This document shows positions 12,459-21,817 of a stretch of DNA of 64,000 bases, one piece after another. A program made the position numbers and the translations under genes. Numbering within the stretch: position 1 is the first letter of the stretch; the number at the start of each line of letters is the position of its first letter. Under the pieces are notes generated by a model, which was not told the DNA's origin, searched no databases, and saw only the letters and a program-made list of their open reading frames with translations. This stretch comes from Isoetes taiwanensis (Eukaryota > Streptophyta > Lycopodiopsida > Isoetales > Isoetaceae), in contig JAJEKV010000059.1 in NCBI GenBank assembly GCA_021234155.1, positions 9,089,414 to 9,153,413 on the forward strand, read 5' to 3'.

Positions 12459-12811
12459 TTAATCAAATGAGCCAAAGGATGTGGTAAAACCGTAATGTGT
12501 GTCCGGATCATAATGAACTAAAAAATTCGAATCAATTCTTTGAGATGGTGTAGGCATTTTAACTTGTATAAATGATAGCAACTTCGCTGTCTCTAATAGC
12601 TTAAAAGTGTTATGATCTAAGTTAGGCCATTTACAGCAACGTAGATGTGGCATCTTCCATAAAGGTTTAGGCTTGAGTGGTGTGATAAACTGGTGTCTCC
12701 AAGACCTCTCTTTAAGTTGGTATCGTGGTTTTGCTTTTGTTCCTTAGCAAGCTTGTTATGGAACAATCTTCCTCTTTTCATTATTTGTACCCCGTCAACT
12801 ATGCAAAACAA
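12459..12811 (-). pseudogene. el2 extra ORF, broken N-terminal pieces
   Basis: Two overlapping short frames (12459-12653 and 12617-12811) sit between the end of the integrase frame (12799) and the middle extra ORF. They look like one frame broken by an indel. Readable pieces include NLDHNTFKLLETAKLLSFIQ and LVHYDPDTHYGFTTSFGSFD. No family is recognised. They may be the start of the extra protein, or the C-terminal tail of pol. Confidence 0.35.
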
Positions 12812-13449
12812 AATTTTATGTGGTGGCGTAATCCCAGTTGATAAGAGACATCCATAAACTGATTTTCAGAAATTATATCAATGCCGCTATTCCAAAACCT
12901 TTTACCGTCCTTAGACAAATGGGGCATGAACATTAGCTTTAAAATCCCATTACCATCTCGCACTACTTGCTTTCGTTTTAAATAAGCATGATGTTCATGA
13001 TCATTTTTCCATAAAGGAACTATGAAGCACATACTCCTATATCTTGGTTCAGTTTTCCCTTTAAGTCTGTCAATTGGCAAAACCATATTCAAGTGCTCAA
13101 CTGGGCGTTCCTCATATTTTTTGAGCCTAGAGCCATTTACTAGAGTCGGAAGAAGGTGTCCACCTAAGTCGACAGAGCCATTTGTGTTTACTTTTTGAAT
13201 GATGAATGGACCCAGCCATCTGATTTTAAGCTTTCCTGGATGTTTTAAGTATCTAGAATCATATAATAAAACTTTTTCTTCTTCCTTAAATGTCTTAAGC
13301 TTTTTCCTACGATCCTCCCATGCTTTGCGCCTATGTTTTGCCACTTGTTGGGACCATACCGACCTTTGACGTTCTTCATCTAATGCTTCCAGCTTGACCA
13401 ATCGATTTTCTAGTGAAGGTAGGTCTCCCAATCGATGATGAATGGCCAC
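12799..13449 (-). CDS. el2 integrase C-terminal part (distal to the el3 insertion)
   Basis: The 216-codon frame reads from the integrase catalytic-core tail (LRVAIHHRLGD, LENRLVKLEALDEER) into the C-terminal GPY/F-type module (LKIRWLGPFIIQKV, then LKKYEERP). These are typical landmarks after the DDE core of Ty3/gypsy integrases. The upstream half is at 21818-22736. el3 sits between the two, at the codons of the IL-PSLRV stretch. The ATG used for the frame is internal, not a true start. The tail beyond the GPY/F module (about residues 125-216) is unrecognised. Confidence 0.85.
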   Translation of the reverse strand: MAIHHRLGDLPSLENRLVKLEALDEERQRSVWSQQVAKHRRKAWEDRRKKLKTFKEEEKVLLYDSRYLKHPGKLKIRWLGPFIIQKVNTNGSVDLGGHLLPTLVNGSRLKKYEERPVEHLNMVLPIDRLKGKTEPRYRSMCFIVPLWKNDHEHHAYLKRKQVVRDGNGILKLMFMPHLSKDGKRFWNSGIDIISENQFMDVSYQLGLRHHIKFCFA

Positions 13450-13454
13450 CCTTA

Positions 13455-13459
13455 GTGAA
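13455..13459 (+). repeat. Target duplication of el3, left copy (GTGAA)
   Basis: Five bases abut the el3 LTR. On the coding strand they read TTCAC, against TTCTT (21818-21822) at the other end, so 3 of 5 bases match. Using TTCAC as the original site restores an unbroken integrase reading (LPSLRVAIH), which supports TTCAC as the true target. Confidence 0.7.
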
Positions 13460-15131
13460 TGTGACGTCCCCTACTCGTATACGGTGCCCTCACCGTATAC
13501 AAACAGAGTTCATCCCCATACCAGCTCCATGCTAATACAGGGGCCCTCCACATGACACCGCAAATCGTGGACGGGTTCCAAAGTGGGAAGAGTGGAAGGG
13601 TCATTGCACCCCGCCTCCCTCGGGCCTACCTAGCTGCGGAAGCGTAAACATACATGTCGTAAGAGTACATACATCAACATCCTATGACCATCACGAAGGA
13701 TGGTCCTCCACATATCTGCATAGACAAAGATCAAGACATCACATAGGAGTCCTACCCAAGGCTCGCACTCAAAGGGATGACCGACGGCTTGGGTCTCCGT
13801 GAGTTCATTGCGCATGCAATTCATGGCAATGGATTTGGCCGGCATATGAACATGGCTTAGGGTTGTCCACTCCATCCGCCCCTCGCGCACACTTTGCAGA
13901 GTGGTCTCGAAAAGTGCTCGGGACCACCGTAGCCCGCCGGATGCATAGCCGTAAGGGCTACTCCTGGGCTCATCCTCCCGCCCGATGGGGCAGGTAGGGA
14001 TCACTCCCTCCGTGAGATCTACATGCCGACTCAAGGTGACTAGAGGGCCACCGCCCGTGTTCGAAACCCACCGGAAAGTGAACACCACTTCACGGGTAAT
14101 CGAGCCCATGCCTTGCCCACACGCAGCAGGCAAGCCATTGGACCTAGTCACAATGATCCCCGTAGGGCTTTACACACCGTAGGGATCGCTCAAGAGTCGA
14201 CATGAACCTCCTTCTCGGCCGGCCCCTTCACCCACATCCCTAAGTGTGGCTCTTGTGCACAGGCCGAATCTACAGTGTGCTAGAGAGGCTACTCTAGGAG
14301 CATCAACTACAAAGCTTTAGGTCTCTACCCCCCTTCCCAAGACAAGGAGTTCATAGAGATACATCATCCATATACATCATAGAGAACTAAAGAACAAGAT
14401 CTAATCTATATCATAGAGTTAGGTTCTTTAGTTAGAATCTGCTATCTAGAGATCTAGAGGGCTGCTATGGCCAATCTAATAGGCTAAACCTACTGATTCA
14501 AGGACTAAAAGAGGGTTTAGACTATCAAATGGGCCAAATACCTGATCCTTGAGGGGCTCCTCCTGACCTGAGCTCGACCATCCTGCCAAGACGCTCGAAT
14601 CAATGAAAACTAAGGATGCAATTCTCCCAAGCAGAGTCTGGGAGGCGGTTTTGGCTGTTGAAGCAGCCAAAACAGAGTTCTAAAGCCCTAAAATCGAAAA
14701 TTGGGCTAGTTAGGGTTTCCTACCCTATATAGGCAAGGGGGGGTGGTTAGGGTTTCCACTTATCCCCTTTTGGCATGTGGGATAATTGGAAATGGGCCCA
14801 CTTGCCTTTAAGGGCTAGGTGGCCAAATGTGCACACATGGAAATGTGTGCCCACATTAATGTGTACATTGGAAAATGTGCACATTAATTGCACCTATGGG
14901 TGTGGCCCACTTGGCATGAAGTGTCCACTTGGAAATGTGTGCCCACATTAATGTGTACATTGGAAAATGTGCACATTAATAGTTGCACATATTTCTGGCA
15001 AGTTGCCCCCTAGGGCTACTCACTTCGCTACACGCTTAGCGCATACACGCCCGAGGGGAAGCGGCGTGCTCTGGCGTGTGGCAAAGACGGTATACGCCCC
15101 CGGGCGATATAATCGTTGGCCGAACGTCACA
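13460..15131 (-). repeat. el3 3' LTR
   Basis: This copy aligns end to end with 20146-21817 and has the same length. Terminal inverted bases are TGTGACGT and ACGTCACA. A TATA-like TATATAGG lies at 14726-14733, in the same place in both LTRs. An internal two-copy repeat of about 110-130 bp (GTGTGCCCACATTAATGTGTACA...) lies at about 14828-14990. Differences from the 5' LTR are mostly 1-5-base indels in C/G-rich places. Confidence 0.95.
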
Positions 15132-15991
15132 TTCTCCCCACCTTGCAATGATGCTGTCCGCAGCATCGTGGGTCTCCCCACCTTGGGATCATCGTAACCT
15201 GCAATCAACCTGGTACATACGATTACTACTATAATTCCTACACATTTATTAAAATTACCTTAAGGTAACATTTTTATGACATTATCACATCATTATATTA
15301 TGAAATAACTTATCAATTCACAACATTACTAAACAGATTACTCCAAAATTCTCTTAATATTACAATTAAGTTTATCAAAATTTAAAATTAACGTCCGAGG
15401 TACTCTTCATTCCTTGCAACACATTCCAACAAAATTTGTGTTGCAAGTCTTCGTAGCTCGACCTCTTTGCCCTCCGGAGCGCTCTATTGGCCTGCAGGTC
15501 GACACTACGTTAGTACCATTTAATTATTAATAAAATTTTGGTTATATGGTGACCACCCCACCTATCTACATGGATGCATGGCTAATCTCCCGGCGTAGGA
15601 AGAGGGTGAATCTTCCATTATGGCCGGGAGGAGACAGCCTATATGCCTATATGCCGCTCATGCCTACACCCTAGTTGCCCAATATGGGAGGATAGGTCCT
15701 TCCCAGAGATATAGGGCGTGAAGGCCCGATTCCTCCTATCAAAGCATATATGGGGCTAGAGGTGCTTTTCCTATCGGTGCATTCCTTAATGACCTCCTTT
15801 CTCTCGAGGTCGCCTACTTCCGTGGGGACAGTAGACTTTCTAATCTACCTTCCACTGCCTAAGCGAAACGCGGTCATGTCTACATTGACATTACACCACG
15901 CCCTAGGGATCACCGTAGTGGTCCCATCATCGGTAACAACGCATGCGACCCATACCAAGCATAGGTTGCATGCGTAGATTAATCTTAACTA
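15132..15991 (-). other. el3 3' non-coding region between chromodomain and LTR
   Basis: No open frame is supported. The first part (after 15132) resembles the sequence that follows the el6 LTR at 37973-38330, for example TTCTCCC..CCTT, GCCTGCA and CGTTAGT. The stretch about 15600-16040 recurs in reverse complement at about 58331-58745. It is therefore a family-wide 3' untranslated region rather than unique DNA. Confidence 0.7.
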
Positions 15992-16660
15992 TCATAGAAT
16001 TAATCTACACAAATCGACATGCCCGAGCCGATTTCTTCGAGATGACCTTGCCGCCCCATTGCTCCATAAACCGTGGGTACTTTGCTTTACTAAATCTTTC
16101 TTAAGTACCCATGTCGCGTCTTCCACTGGTAAGTGTTTCCACTTGACCAAATACTGGAGGAATTCTGATCTCCTCGTTTTCTTGAAAGCTTTATCAAGAA
16201 TCAATTCCGGAACTATTTCCAGCTGCTCCTCCGTCATTTCCAACAACGTTGGAGAATCCAGACTTCGCCCGGTTGGGAGTATGCTTCTTCAACAAACTCA
16301 CGTGGAAGACTTTATGAATCTTTAGGTGTCTTTGGCAAGTCTAGCTTGTAGGATTGATTACCCACTCTCTTGACTATTCTCAAGGGTCCAGCCCACCTTG
16401 GAGCAAGTTTCTTGCAATTCCCGATCCCGAAGCTTTGCACTCGCTTTACCTTGATCTTGAGCCAAACATCATCTCCAACTTTGAACTCTCTCGGTTATCG
16501 CTCGATGCTTGTCGGCGATGCTCTTTTCCTCGACGACTTCTTGCTGCTAGCGGACCAACCTCGAACTTCTTCCACAAGCTGCCGCATATCGCCAACATCT
16601 CGCCGCGAAACTTCCACTTTTGACACCTGGGTTGTGCCAAATTATGCGAGTTAGGCACCG
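15992..16660 (-). pseudogene. el3 integrase C-terminus with chromodomain
   Basis: The frame 15992-16246 reads ELILDKAFKKTRRSEF followed by LQYLVKWKHLPVEDATWV, a good chromodomain: the YLVKWK strand, an acidic turn, then the ATW strand. Upstream, broken frames read DMRQLVEEVR, then FKVGDDVWLK, then PRWAGPLRIVKRVGNQSY, which are the usual integrase C-terminal landmarks (GPY/F-type module) before a chromodomain. Together they mark el3 as a chromovirus relative. In this family the chromodomain binds methylated histone tails or other chromatin marks and guides integration. Frameshifts separate the pieces, and the catalytic core is absent upstream. Confidence 0.82.
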
Positions 16661-17154
16661 ATAGCCGTGAATTGATCATAAACGGCGACATTTGGGATGA
16701 TTCCCCGCTTGGTGCTGTTGTAGGCCTCGATATCGAGGTCGCCTCCCCGTGTAGGTGTCGGCCTCCCTTACTTGAAGCGAAAGTTCGAGGCTCCCCGGAC
16801 GATGAAGTCGCCCATGTCGGCCCGCCGCAGCTTGGTGGAGCAGTTCGGTCAACCTCGGAGCTCCCTCTCCCTCGCATTCGGAAGGTTCGATGTCGCCGAG
16901 GAGTAGATACTCCTCTCCGCTGATGATGATAGGGGCTAGGCTTGTGATGCCTAGCCCGAGTGGGGAGCAACTCATGCCCCGCCGCCTCGCCGGGTTGATC
17001 AGCCACGCTCTCCTTGGCGCCGTTCTTCGTCTCCGAAATGAAGCTCAGTGTATCCTTCGTCCGTCCGACTCCTCCTCATCCTCTCTTGCTTCCTCGTTCT
17101 GCTGATACCGCAGCGTATCAAAGATTCTCTTCCTTCTTGACTTTGCTATGGGGT
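16661..17154 (-). other. el3 decayed, GC-rich internal stretch
   Basis: Several overlapping open frames exist on both strands because the stretch is GC-rich, and none is convincing. By position it should hold what remains between gag and the integrase C-terminus. I could not recognise protease, RT or RNase H motifs, so most of pol has been deleted here. Confidence 0.45.
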
Positions 17155-17565
17155 CTACCTCCATCGGAGGGATAGAGGTTGCCCCCCATCTGTTCTCGTG
17201 GGGATAGGAAGATGGCTAGGGCTGCTGGTGTAAGAGAAGTACTTCGGCCCCATTTGTTGTCGGACCATGTAGTCAGGGCAGCCTCTGGCCTTGTTAGTCA
17301 AGTACTTGGCGATGTTGGGGACATCGCCCAAGGCTGCTTGGAGGGATGGGCGGGGAACGAAGTATCCTATGCAAGGGGGGACTTGGACAAGGGAAGGTCC
17401 TACCCTAGCTTGAAATTCTGCTAGCACCTGCCTATATGCTGGGGTTGCATTTAGCGTGGCTTGGATGTCAACTTCCTTGCCAAAGACTTGGAAGATGTCA
17501 TTGACATCTGCCTCAGCAGCATGAGCACTGGCGCTGTACCATCGGCTGAAGTCAGCAGTAGCCAT
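17155..17565 (-). CDS. el3 gag-like ORF
   Basis: The 136-codon frame starts MATADFSRWY, just after the two palindromes that follow the H3-like gene. It has no zinc knuckle. A middle stretch (about residues 60-105) aligns with a frame in el5 at about 42160-42286: V.PC, then a proline-centred stretch, then NI..L.NK and PY. Shared position and residues in two diverged elements argue for a real element protein. Capsid (gag) is the natural guess from its place before the pol remnant, but I do not recognise a gag signature. Confidence 0.55.
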   Translation of the reverse strand: MATADFSRWYSASAHAAEADVNDIFQVFGKEVDIQATLNATPAYRQVLAEFQARVGPSLVQVPPCIGYFVPRPSLQAALGDVPNIAKYLTNKARGCPDYMVRQQMGPKYFSYTSSPSHLPIPTRTDGGQPLSLRWR

Positions 17566-17866
17566 TGATCTAGCAAGGAAGGGGATATCAAACGGATGCG
17601 GGAGCGCCTCAGGGAGCTGAAAGATCGCCTAAGCAGTGGAGAGCAAATTTGCAGGATGCCAATTGAGAAATGGGGGACTTATTTATAGAAAAAGGGGAAA
17701 CCCTAATTTTTGGATGACCTAGAATTTACTAAGATTAGGCAATTCTGACCTATTAAGGGATGGAATTGCAAGTTTGAAGACTATTTCTAGGGTTTGAGCA
17801 TGCTAAGGATAACTTACTGAACCTTTTGTACAATTTGGGGATCATTTGGTGAAGAAATGGTACGGG

Positions 17867-17933
17867 GTCTCATACGTTGCGCCCAGCCCGATTTCTAAAA
17901 TCTAGAAATCTGTCCTGGCGCGACGTGTGAGAC
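17867..17933. repeat. 67-bp palindrome a (el3, downstream of H3-like gene)
   Basis: The arms are GTCTCATACGTTGCGCCC and, on the opposite strand, GTCTCACACGTCGCGCCA. The inner arms GATTTCTA and TAGAAATC flank a short centre. The whole unit can fold as one long hairpin. It is nearly identical to the copy at 18066-18132. Confidence 0.9.
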
Positions 17934-18065
17934 ATGGGTCCTACTTGGGCTAGGCTTACTCAATTTAAGTGATCTAAGACTGTAATTCCACTAAACTCAT
18001 CGAGTTAGGCAGAATTGACCCCTTACTTGGTCGATTTGGAGCTGTTTTGGGCATTTTTGGGCATG

Positions 18066-18132
18066 GTCTCACACGTTGCGCCCAGCCCGATTTCTAAAAT
18101 CTAGAAATCTGTCCTGGCGCGACGTGTGAGAC
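18066..18132. repeat. 67-bp palindrome b (el3, downstream of H3-like gene)
   Basis: The outer arm GTCTCACACGTTGCGCC pairs with GGCGCGACGTGTGAGAC over 17 positions with one G-T type mismatch. The inner arm GATTTCTA pairs with TAGAAATC. It lies about 145 bp beyond the stop of the H3-like gene in transcript orientation. Confidence 0.92.
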
Positions 18133-18275
18133 ATCGTCTCATTTTTGCTCAAAGCTCCAATTTAACCAAAACAAAAGCTAGGGACCGATACCTTAACCTA
18201 TTTAAACAGGATTTGACACTTTATTTACACAAAAATTTCTTTATATTAACAAAATTTTCCAGTTATTTACAAAAT

Positions 18276-19500
18276 TCAAGGGCGTTCTCCCTTGATGTGC
18301 CTGGCAAGATACATATCCTGCCTCATGAGGGTAACCCTCTTTGCGTGCACCGTGCAGGCCGTTGAGTCTTCAAAATGCTTTACTAAAAATGCTTCGGCCG
18401 CCTCCTGTAAACATAGCAACATCTCGTTTGGTCACGCCAAGATGTGTCATGTTGTATTCTTGCATGACTTTCGGACCAAACGGCGGAATGGCCCTCGGGA
18501 ATCAAGAGTCCAGAAACTCTTCGAAGTGGCGGATCTCCTTGAGTGCCCCCGCCTTCCAACTTCTTCTTCTTTATCCGCTTCTTCCCTCGGGTGCTCTGGG
18601 AGGCTTGGGCCTAGGTGGCGGGGCTTCGAGTCCGCCGGGGTACTCCGCCGACCGCCTCACCCCACGCTCCTGGTAATAGGCATTGTAGGCCTCCCACTTC
18701 GCCATATAGGAGTTGTGCTCTCTAATCCTCTTCTGATAGACCTTTACGGGGTCTATCACATAGGCCTCTCGCTGGGGTCGCGGGGCTTTAACCCTATCCC
18801 ACGCCGAAAAGGTGGGGGCTTCGCTAGCTGCCCGTCTCCCTCGCTCTGGACTGCCGCTCGAACCTCTTCCTCTACGACCGGGGGCTTTGAAGAGCTTGCC
18901 CCGTCTGCGCCCGGTACGTAGTCTTGGTCCGAGTCGTCGGTGGAAGGCGGGGTCTCCTCTCCCGACGGCTCGTTGATAACGAGGTTCACCGCCCGCTTGC
19001 CGACCTTCACAACTTTCCTGCTTGGGCCGCCTTGATGGCCTTGGCCTTTCTCTTCTTTGGGCTCATTGGCCGTGGGTTTGCCGTTTTCCCCGCTCTTTGT
19101 CCTCTACTCCCCCGGCTGGCGCCTTTTGGTTTCGCATTTGTCGACGAAGCGCGGCGAGGTCGGCCTCTTCTTCCGGTGAGTTCGGCTGCCGCTGCTCCTC
19201 TCTTCCTCGCCTCCTCCTGCAGGTGGATGTCAACCTGGGGTTGATCCCCGTGTTGCCCGCTTCTTCCTTCCTCCCGTCGCGATTTAAATCGAGGATCTCG
19301 CTCATGACGCCTGGCGATTGCCAGTCCGTCCGTGAGCTCTGTGTGGTCGCCTGTCCGATCCTCCTTCCTTCCGACGAAGATCCGCTTTCTCCGGGCGTTC
19401 TTGGAGGATTCTCTTCAAAGACGCCGGAATCGGGCCGGGCGCCGGAGGATCCGGCTCCTACGAGGCTTCCGAAAGCGGTTTGTTTCAGACGCGCCATCAC
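18276..19500 (-). pseudogene. el3 H3-like histone gene with long N-terminal region (frameshifted)
   Basis: It begins MMARLKQTA at 19500 (second Met at 19497), which resembles the histone H3 tail start MARTKQTA. It then has about 250 codons of low-complexity charged sequence (PEEEADLAALRRQ; ETPPSTDDSDQDYVPG), a segment NSYMAKWEAYNAYYQE shared with el5, a proline/lysine-rich linker, and a histone fold. The histone landmarks are ALKEIRH (18523-18546), GLLIP, FRRLVRKVM, LQEAAE and [17 protein letters not shown] (about 18320-18378), ending KGERP and TGA at 18276-18278. Frame changes occur near 19060-19090, 18756, 18571, 18505 and in the middle of the fold. The gene sits between two pairs of palindromes, after the primer site and before the gag-like ORF. 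The breaks may be decay or assembly indels. Confidence 0.85.
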
Positions 19501-19681
19501 CTTACTTCGGTTTTGTCGACGGAGCTAAGCGCCGAAGATCGCTTTGACAATCACGAGCCGAAGTTCTAGGGAAGAACAGGAAAAATGGGAGGGGTCTGGT
19601 TCTATTTATAGGGCCAAATTTAGGTCAACTTTAAACTACCTTTTGGGTTGTTTCAGGCATCTAAAACACGTAATTAAGCAG

Positions 19682-19747
19682 GTCTCACCGCTATGCCCAG
19701 CCCCATTTCTAGAATCTAGAAACCCGTCCTGGCGCGACGTGTGAGAC
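19682..19747. repeat. 66-bp palindrome c (el3, upstream of H3-like gene)
   Basis: It is the same family as a and b: GTCTCACCGCTATGCCCAG at one end and CTGGCGCGACGTGTGAGAC at the other. The inner arms are ATTTCTAG and CTAGAAAC. It is one base shorter than the standard 67, and one arm is more diverged. Confidence 0.85.
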
Positions 19748-19868
19748 ATGGTGGGGCCCACTATTGAATTAACATGTAACATGCTAAATCTACTAATTCT
19801 TAGCTTAAAATTAGAATTATCAAGTTAATTTACTGTAATTTACAACTTTTTTGGTGTCAAAGCTGAAT

Positions 19869-19940
19869 GTCTCACATTTATGCTTCAAAATTCCGATTTC
19901 TAAAATGTAGAAATCATCTCCGGCGCTGACGTGGTGAGAC
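19869..19940. repeat. Diverged palindrome d (el3, upstream of H3-like gene)
   Basis: GTCTCACA at one end and GTGGTGAGAC at the other bracket GATTTCTAAAATGTAGAAATC, the same inner palindrome as in a and b. The outer arms have decayed. It lies about 190 bp nearer the primer site than palindrome c. Confidence 0.7.
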
Positions 19941-20131
19941 CACCCTACTTTTGGGATGTTGGCTCATCAATTTTTAATCTTTTTACATTTTTATTCATTT
20001 TAACTGTTACTAGCTTAGCAAAACTACAAAAATGAGAAAAAATTTTCCCATTTTTTCGAGGTTTAAGGATCCTATCAAGTTAGTACTACTGGGAACATGG
20101 TCAGTGCTTTGCTCTTGGTCACCAAGAACAT

Positions 20132-20144
20132 TGCTCTGATACCA
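20132..20144 (-). promoter_or_regulatory. el3 primer binding site (initiator tRNA-Met)
   Basis: Read on the minus strand it is TGGTATCAGAGCA, the classic plant retrotransposon site complementary to the 3' end of initiator tRNA-Met. It starts one base after the 5' LTR. This fixes the element's orientation and the 5' LTR at 20146-21817. Confidence 0.93.
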
Positions 20145-20145
20145 C

Positions 20146-21817
20146 TGTGACGTCCCCTACTCGTATACGGTGCCCTCACCGTATACAAACAGGAGTTCAT
20201 CCCCCATACCAGCTCCATGCTAATACAGGGCCCTCCACATGACACTGCAACCGTGACGGGTTCCAGTGGGAAGAGTGGAAGGGTCATTGCACCCCGTCTC
20301 CCTCAGGGCCTACCTAGCTGCGGAAGCGTAAACATACATGTCGTTAGTACATACATCAACATCCTATGACCATCACGAAGGATGGTCCTCCACATATCTG
20401 CATAGACAAAGATCAAGACATCACATAGGAGTCCTACCCAAGGCTCGACTCAAAGGGATGACTCGACGGCTTGGTCTCCGTGAGTTCATTGCGCATGTAA
20501 TCATGGCAATGGATTTGGCCGGCATATGAACATGGCTTAGGGTTGTCCACTCCATCCGCCCCTCCCCGCGCACACTTTGCGCAGTGGTTTGAAAAGTGCT
20601 CGGACCTAACCGTAGCCCTCACGGATGCATAGCCGTAGGGCTACTCTCGGGCTCATCCTCCCAGCCCGATGGGGGCGTGTAGGATCACTCCCTCCGCAGA
20701 TCTACATGCCGACTCAAGGTGACTAGAGGGCCACCGCCCGTGACCGGACCGAACCCACCGAAAGTGAACACCACTTCACGGCAGCCGAGCCCATGCCTTG
20801 CCCACACGCTAGCTGGCAAGCCATTGACCTAGTCACAATGATCCCCTGTAGGCTTTTACACACCGTAGGGATCGCTCAAGAGTCGACATGAACCTCCTTC
20901 TCACCCGGGCCCGCCCCCTTCACCCACATCCCTGTGTGGCTCTTGTGCAATGTGCCGAATCTACAAGCAGGTGCTAGAGAGGCTACTCTAGGAGCATCAA
21001 CTACAAAGCTTTAGGTCTCTACCCCCCTTCCCAAGACAAGGAGTTCATAGAGATACATCATCCATATACATCATAGAGAACTAAAGAACAAGATCTAATC
21101 TATATCATAGAGTTAGGTTCTTTAGTTAGAATCTGCTATCTAGAGATCTAGAGGGCTGCTATGGCCAATCTAATAGGCTAAACCTACTGATTCAAGGACT
21201 AAAAGAGGGTTTAGACTATCAAATGGGCCAAATACCCCGATCCTTGAGGGGCTCCTCCCCGACTGAGCTCGACCATCCTGCCAAGACGCTCGAATCAATG
21301 AAAACTGAGGATGCAATTCTCCCAAGCAGAGTCTGGGAGGCGGTTTTGGCTGTTGAAGCAGCCAAAACAGAGTTCTAAAGCCCTAAAATCGAAAATTGGG
21401 CTAGTTAGGGTTTCCTACCCTATATAGGCAAGGGGGGGTGGTTAGGGTTTCCACTTATCCCCTTTTGGCATGTGGGATAATTGGAAATGGGCCCACTTGC
21501 CTTTAAGGGCTAGGTGGCCAAATGTGCACACATGGAAATGTGTGCCCACATTAATGTGTACATTGGAAAATGTGCACATTAATTGCACCTATGGGTGTGG
21601 CCCACTTGGCATGAAGTGTCCACTTGGAAATGTGTGCCCACATTAATGTGTACATTGGAAAATGTGCACATTAATAGTTGCACATATTTAAACGCAAGTT
21701 GCCCCCCAGGGCTACTCACCGGTTACACGCCAGCGCACCGCCACCGAGTGGGGCGGTACGCTGCGACGAGGCAAGACGGTATACGCCCCGGGCGATAATC
21801 GTGGCCGGAACGCCACA
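20146..21817 (-). repeat. el3 5' LTR
   Basis: This is the 1672-bp partner of 13460-15131. It carries the same TATA-like TATATAGG (21421-21428) and ends CGCCACA next to the target duplication. Near-identity with the 3' LTR over long AT-rich stretches implies a young insertion, while indels cluster at C/G-rich sites. Confidence 0.95.

Larger units (their letters stand above)
13460..21817 (-). mobile_element. el3: LTR retrotransposon carrying an H3-like gene and a chromodomain integrase remnant
   Basis: The 8358-bp element is on the minus strand with two 1672-bp LTRs (13460-15131 and 20146-21817) bounded by TGTGACG and CGTCACA/CGCCACA. A primer site complementary to initiator tRNA-Met follows the 5' LTR. 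In transcript order it then has two palindromes, an H3-like gene, two palindromes, a gag-like ORF, a decayed stretch, an integrase C-terminus with chromodomain, and about 0.85 kb of non-coding DNA. RT, RNase H and the integrase catalytic core are missing, so it is a non-autonomous chromovirus derivative or a heavily deleted one. It lies inside the integrase gene of el2. Confidence 0.9.

Noticed and set aside
13630-14151. 173-codon ORF in the el3 LTR
   Set aside because: It lies wholly inside an LTR, and the matching region of the other LTR has indels that break it.
16446-17006. 186-codon minus-strand ORF in el3 read as one protein
   Set aside because: Only its last third corresponds to the integrase C-terminus; the first part is GC-rich and open on both strands, so I did not call it a single gene.
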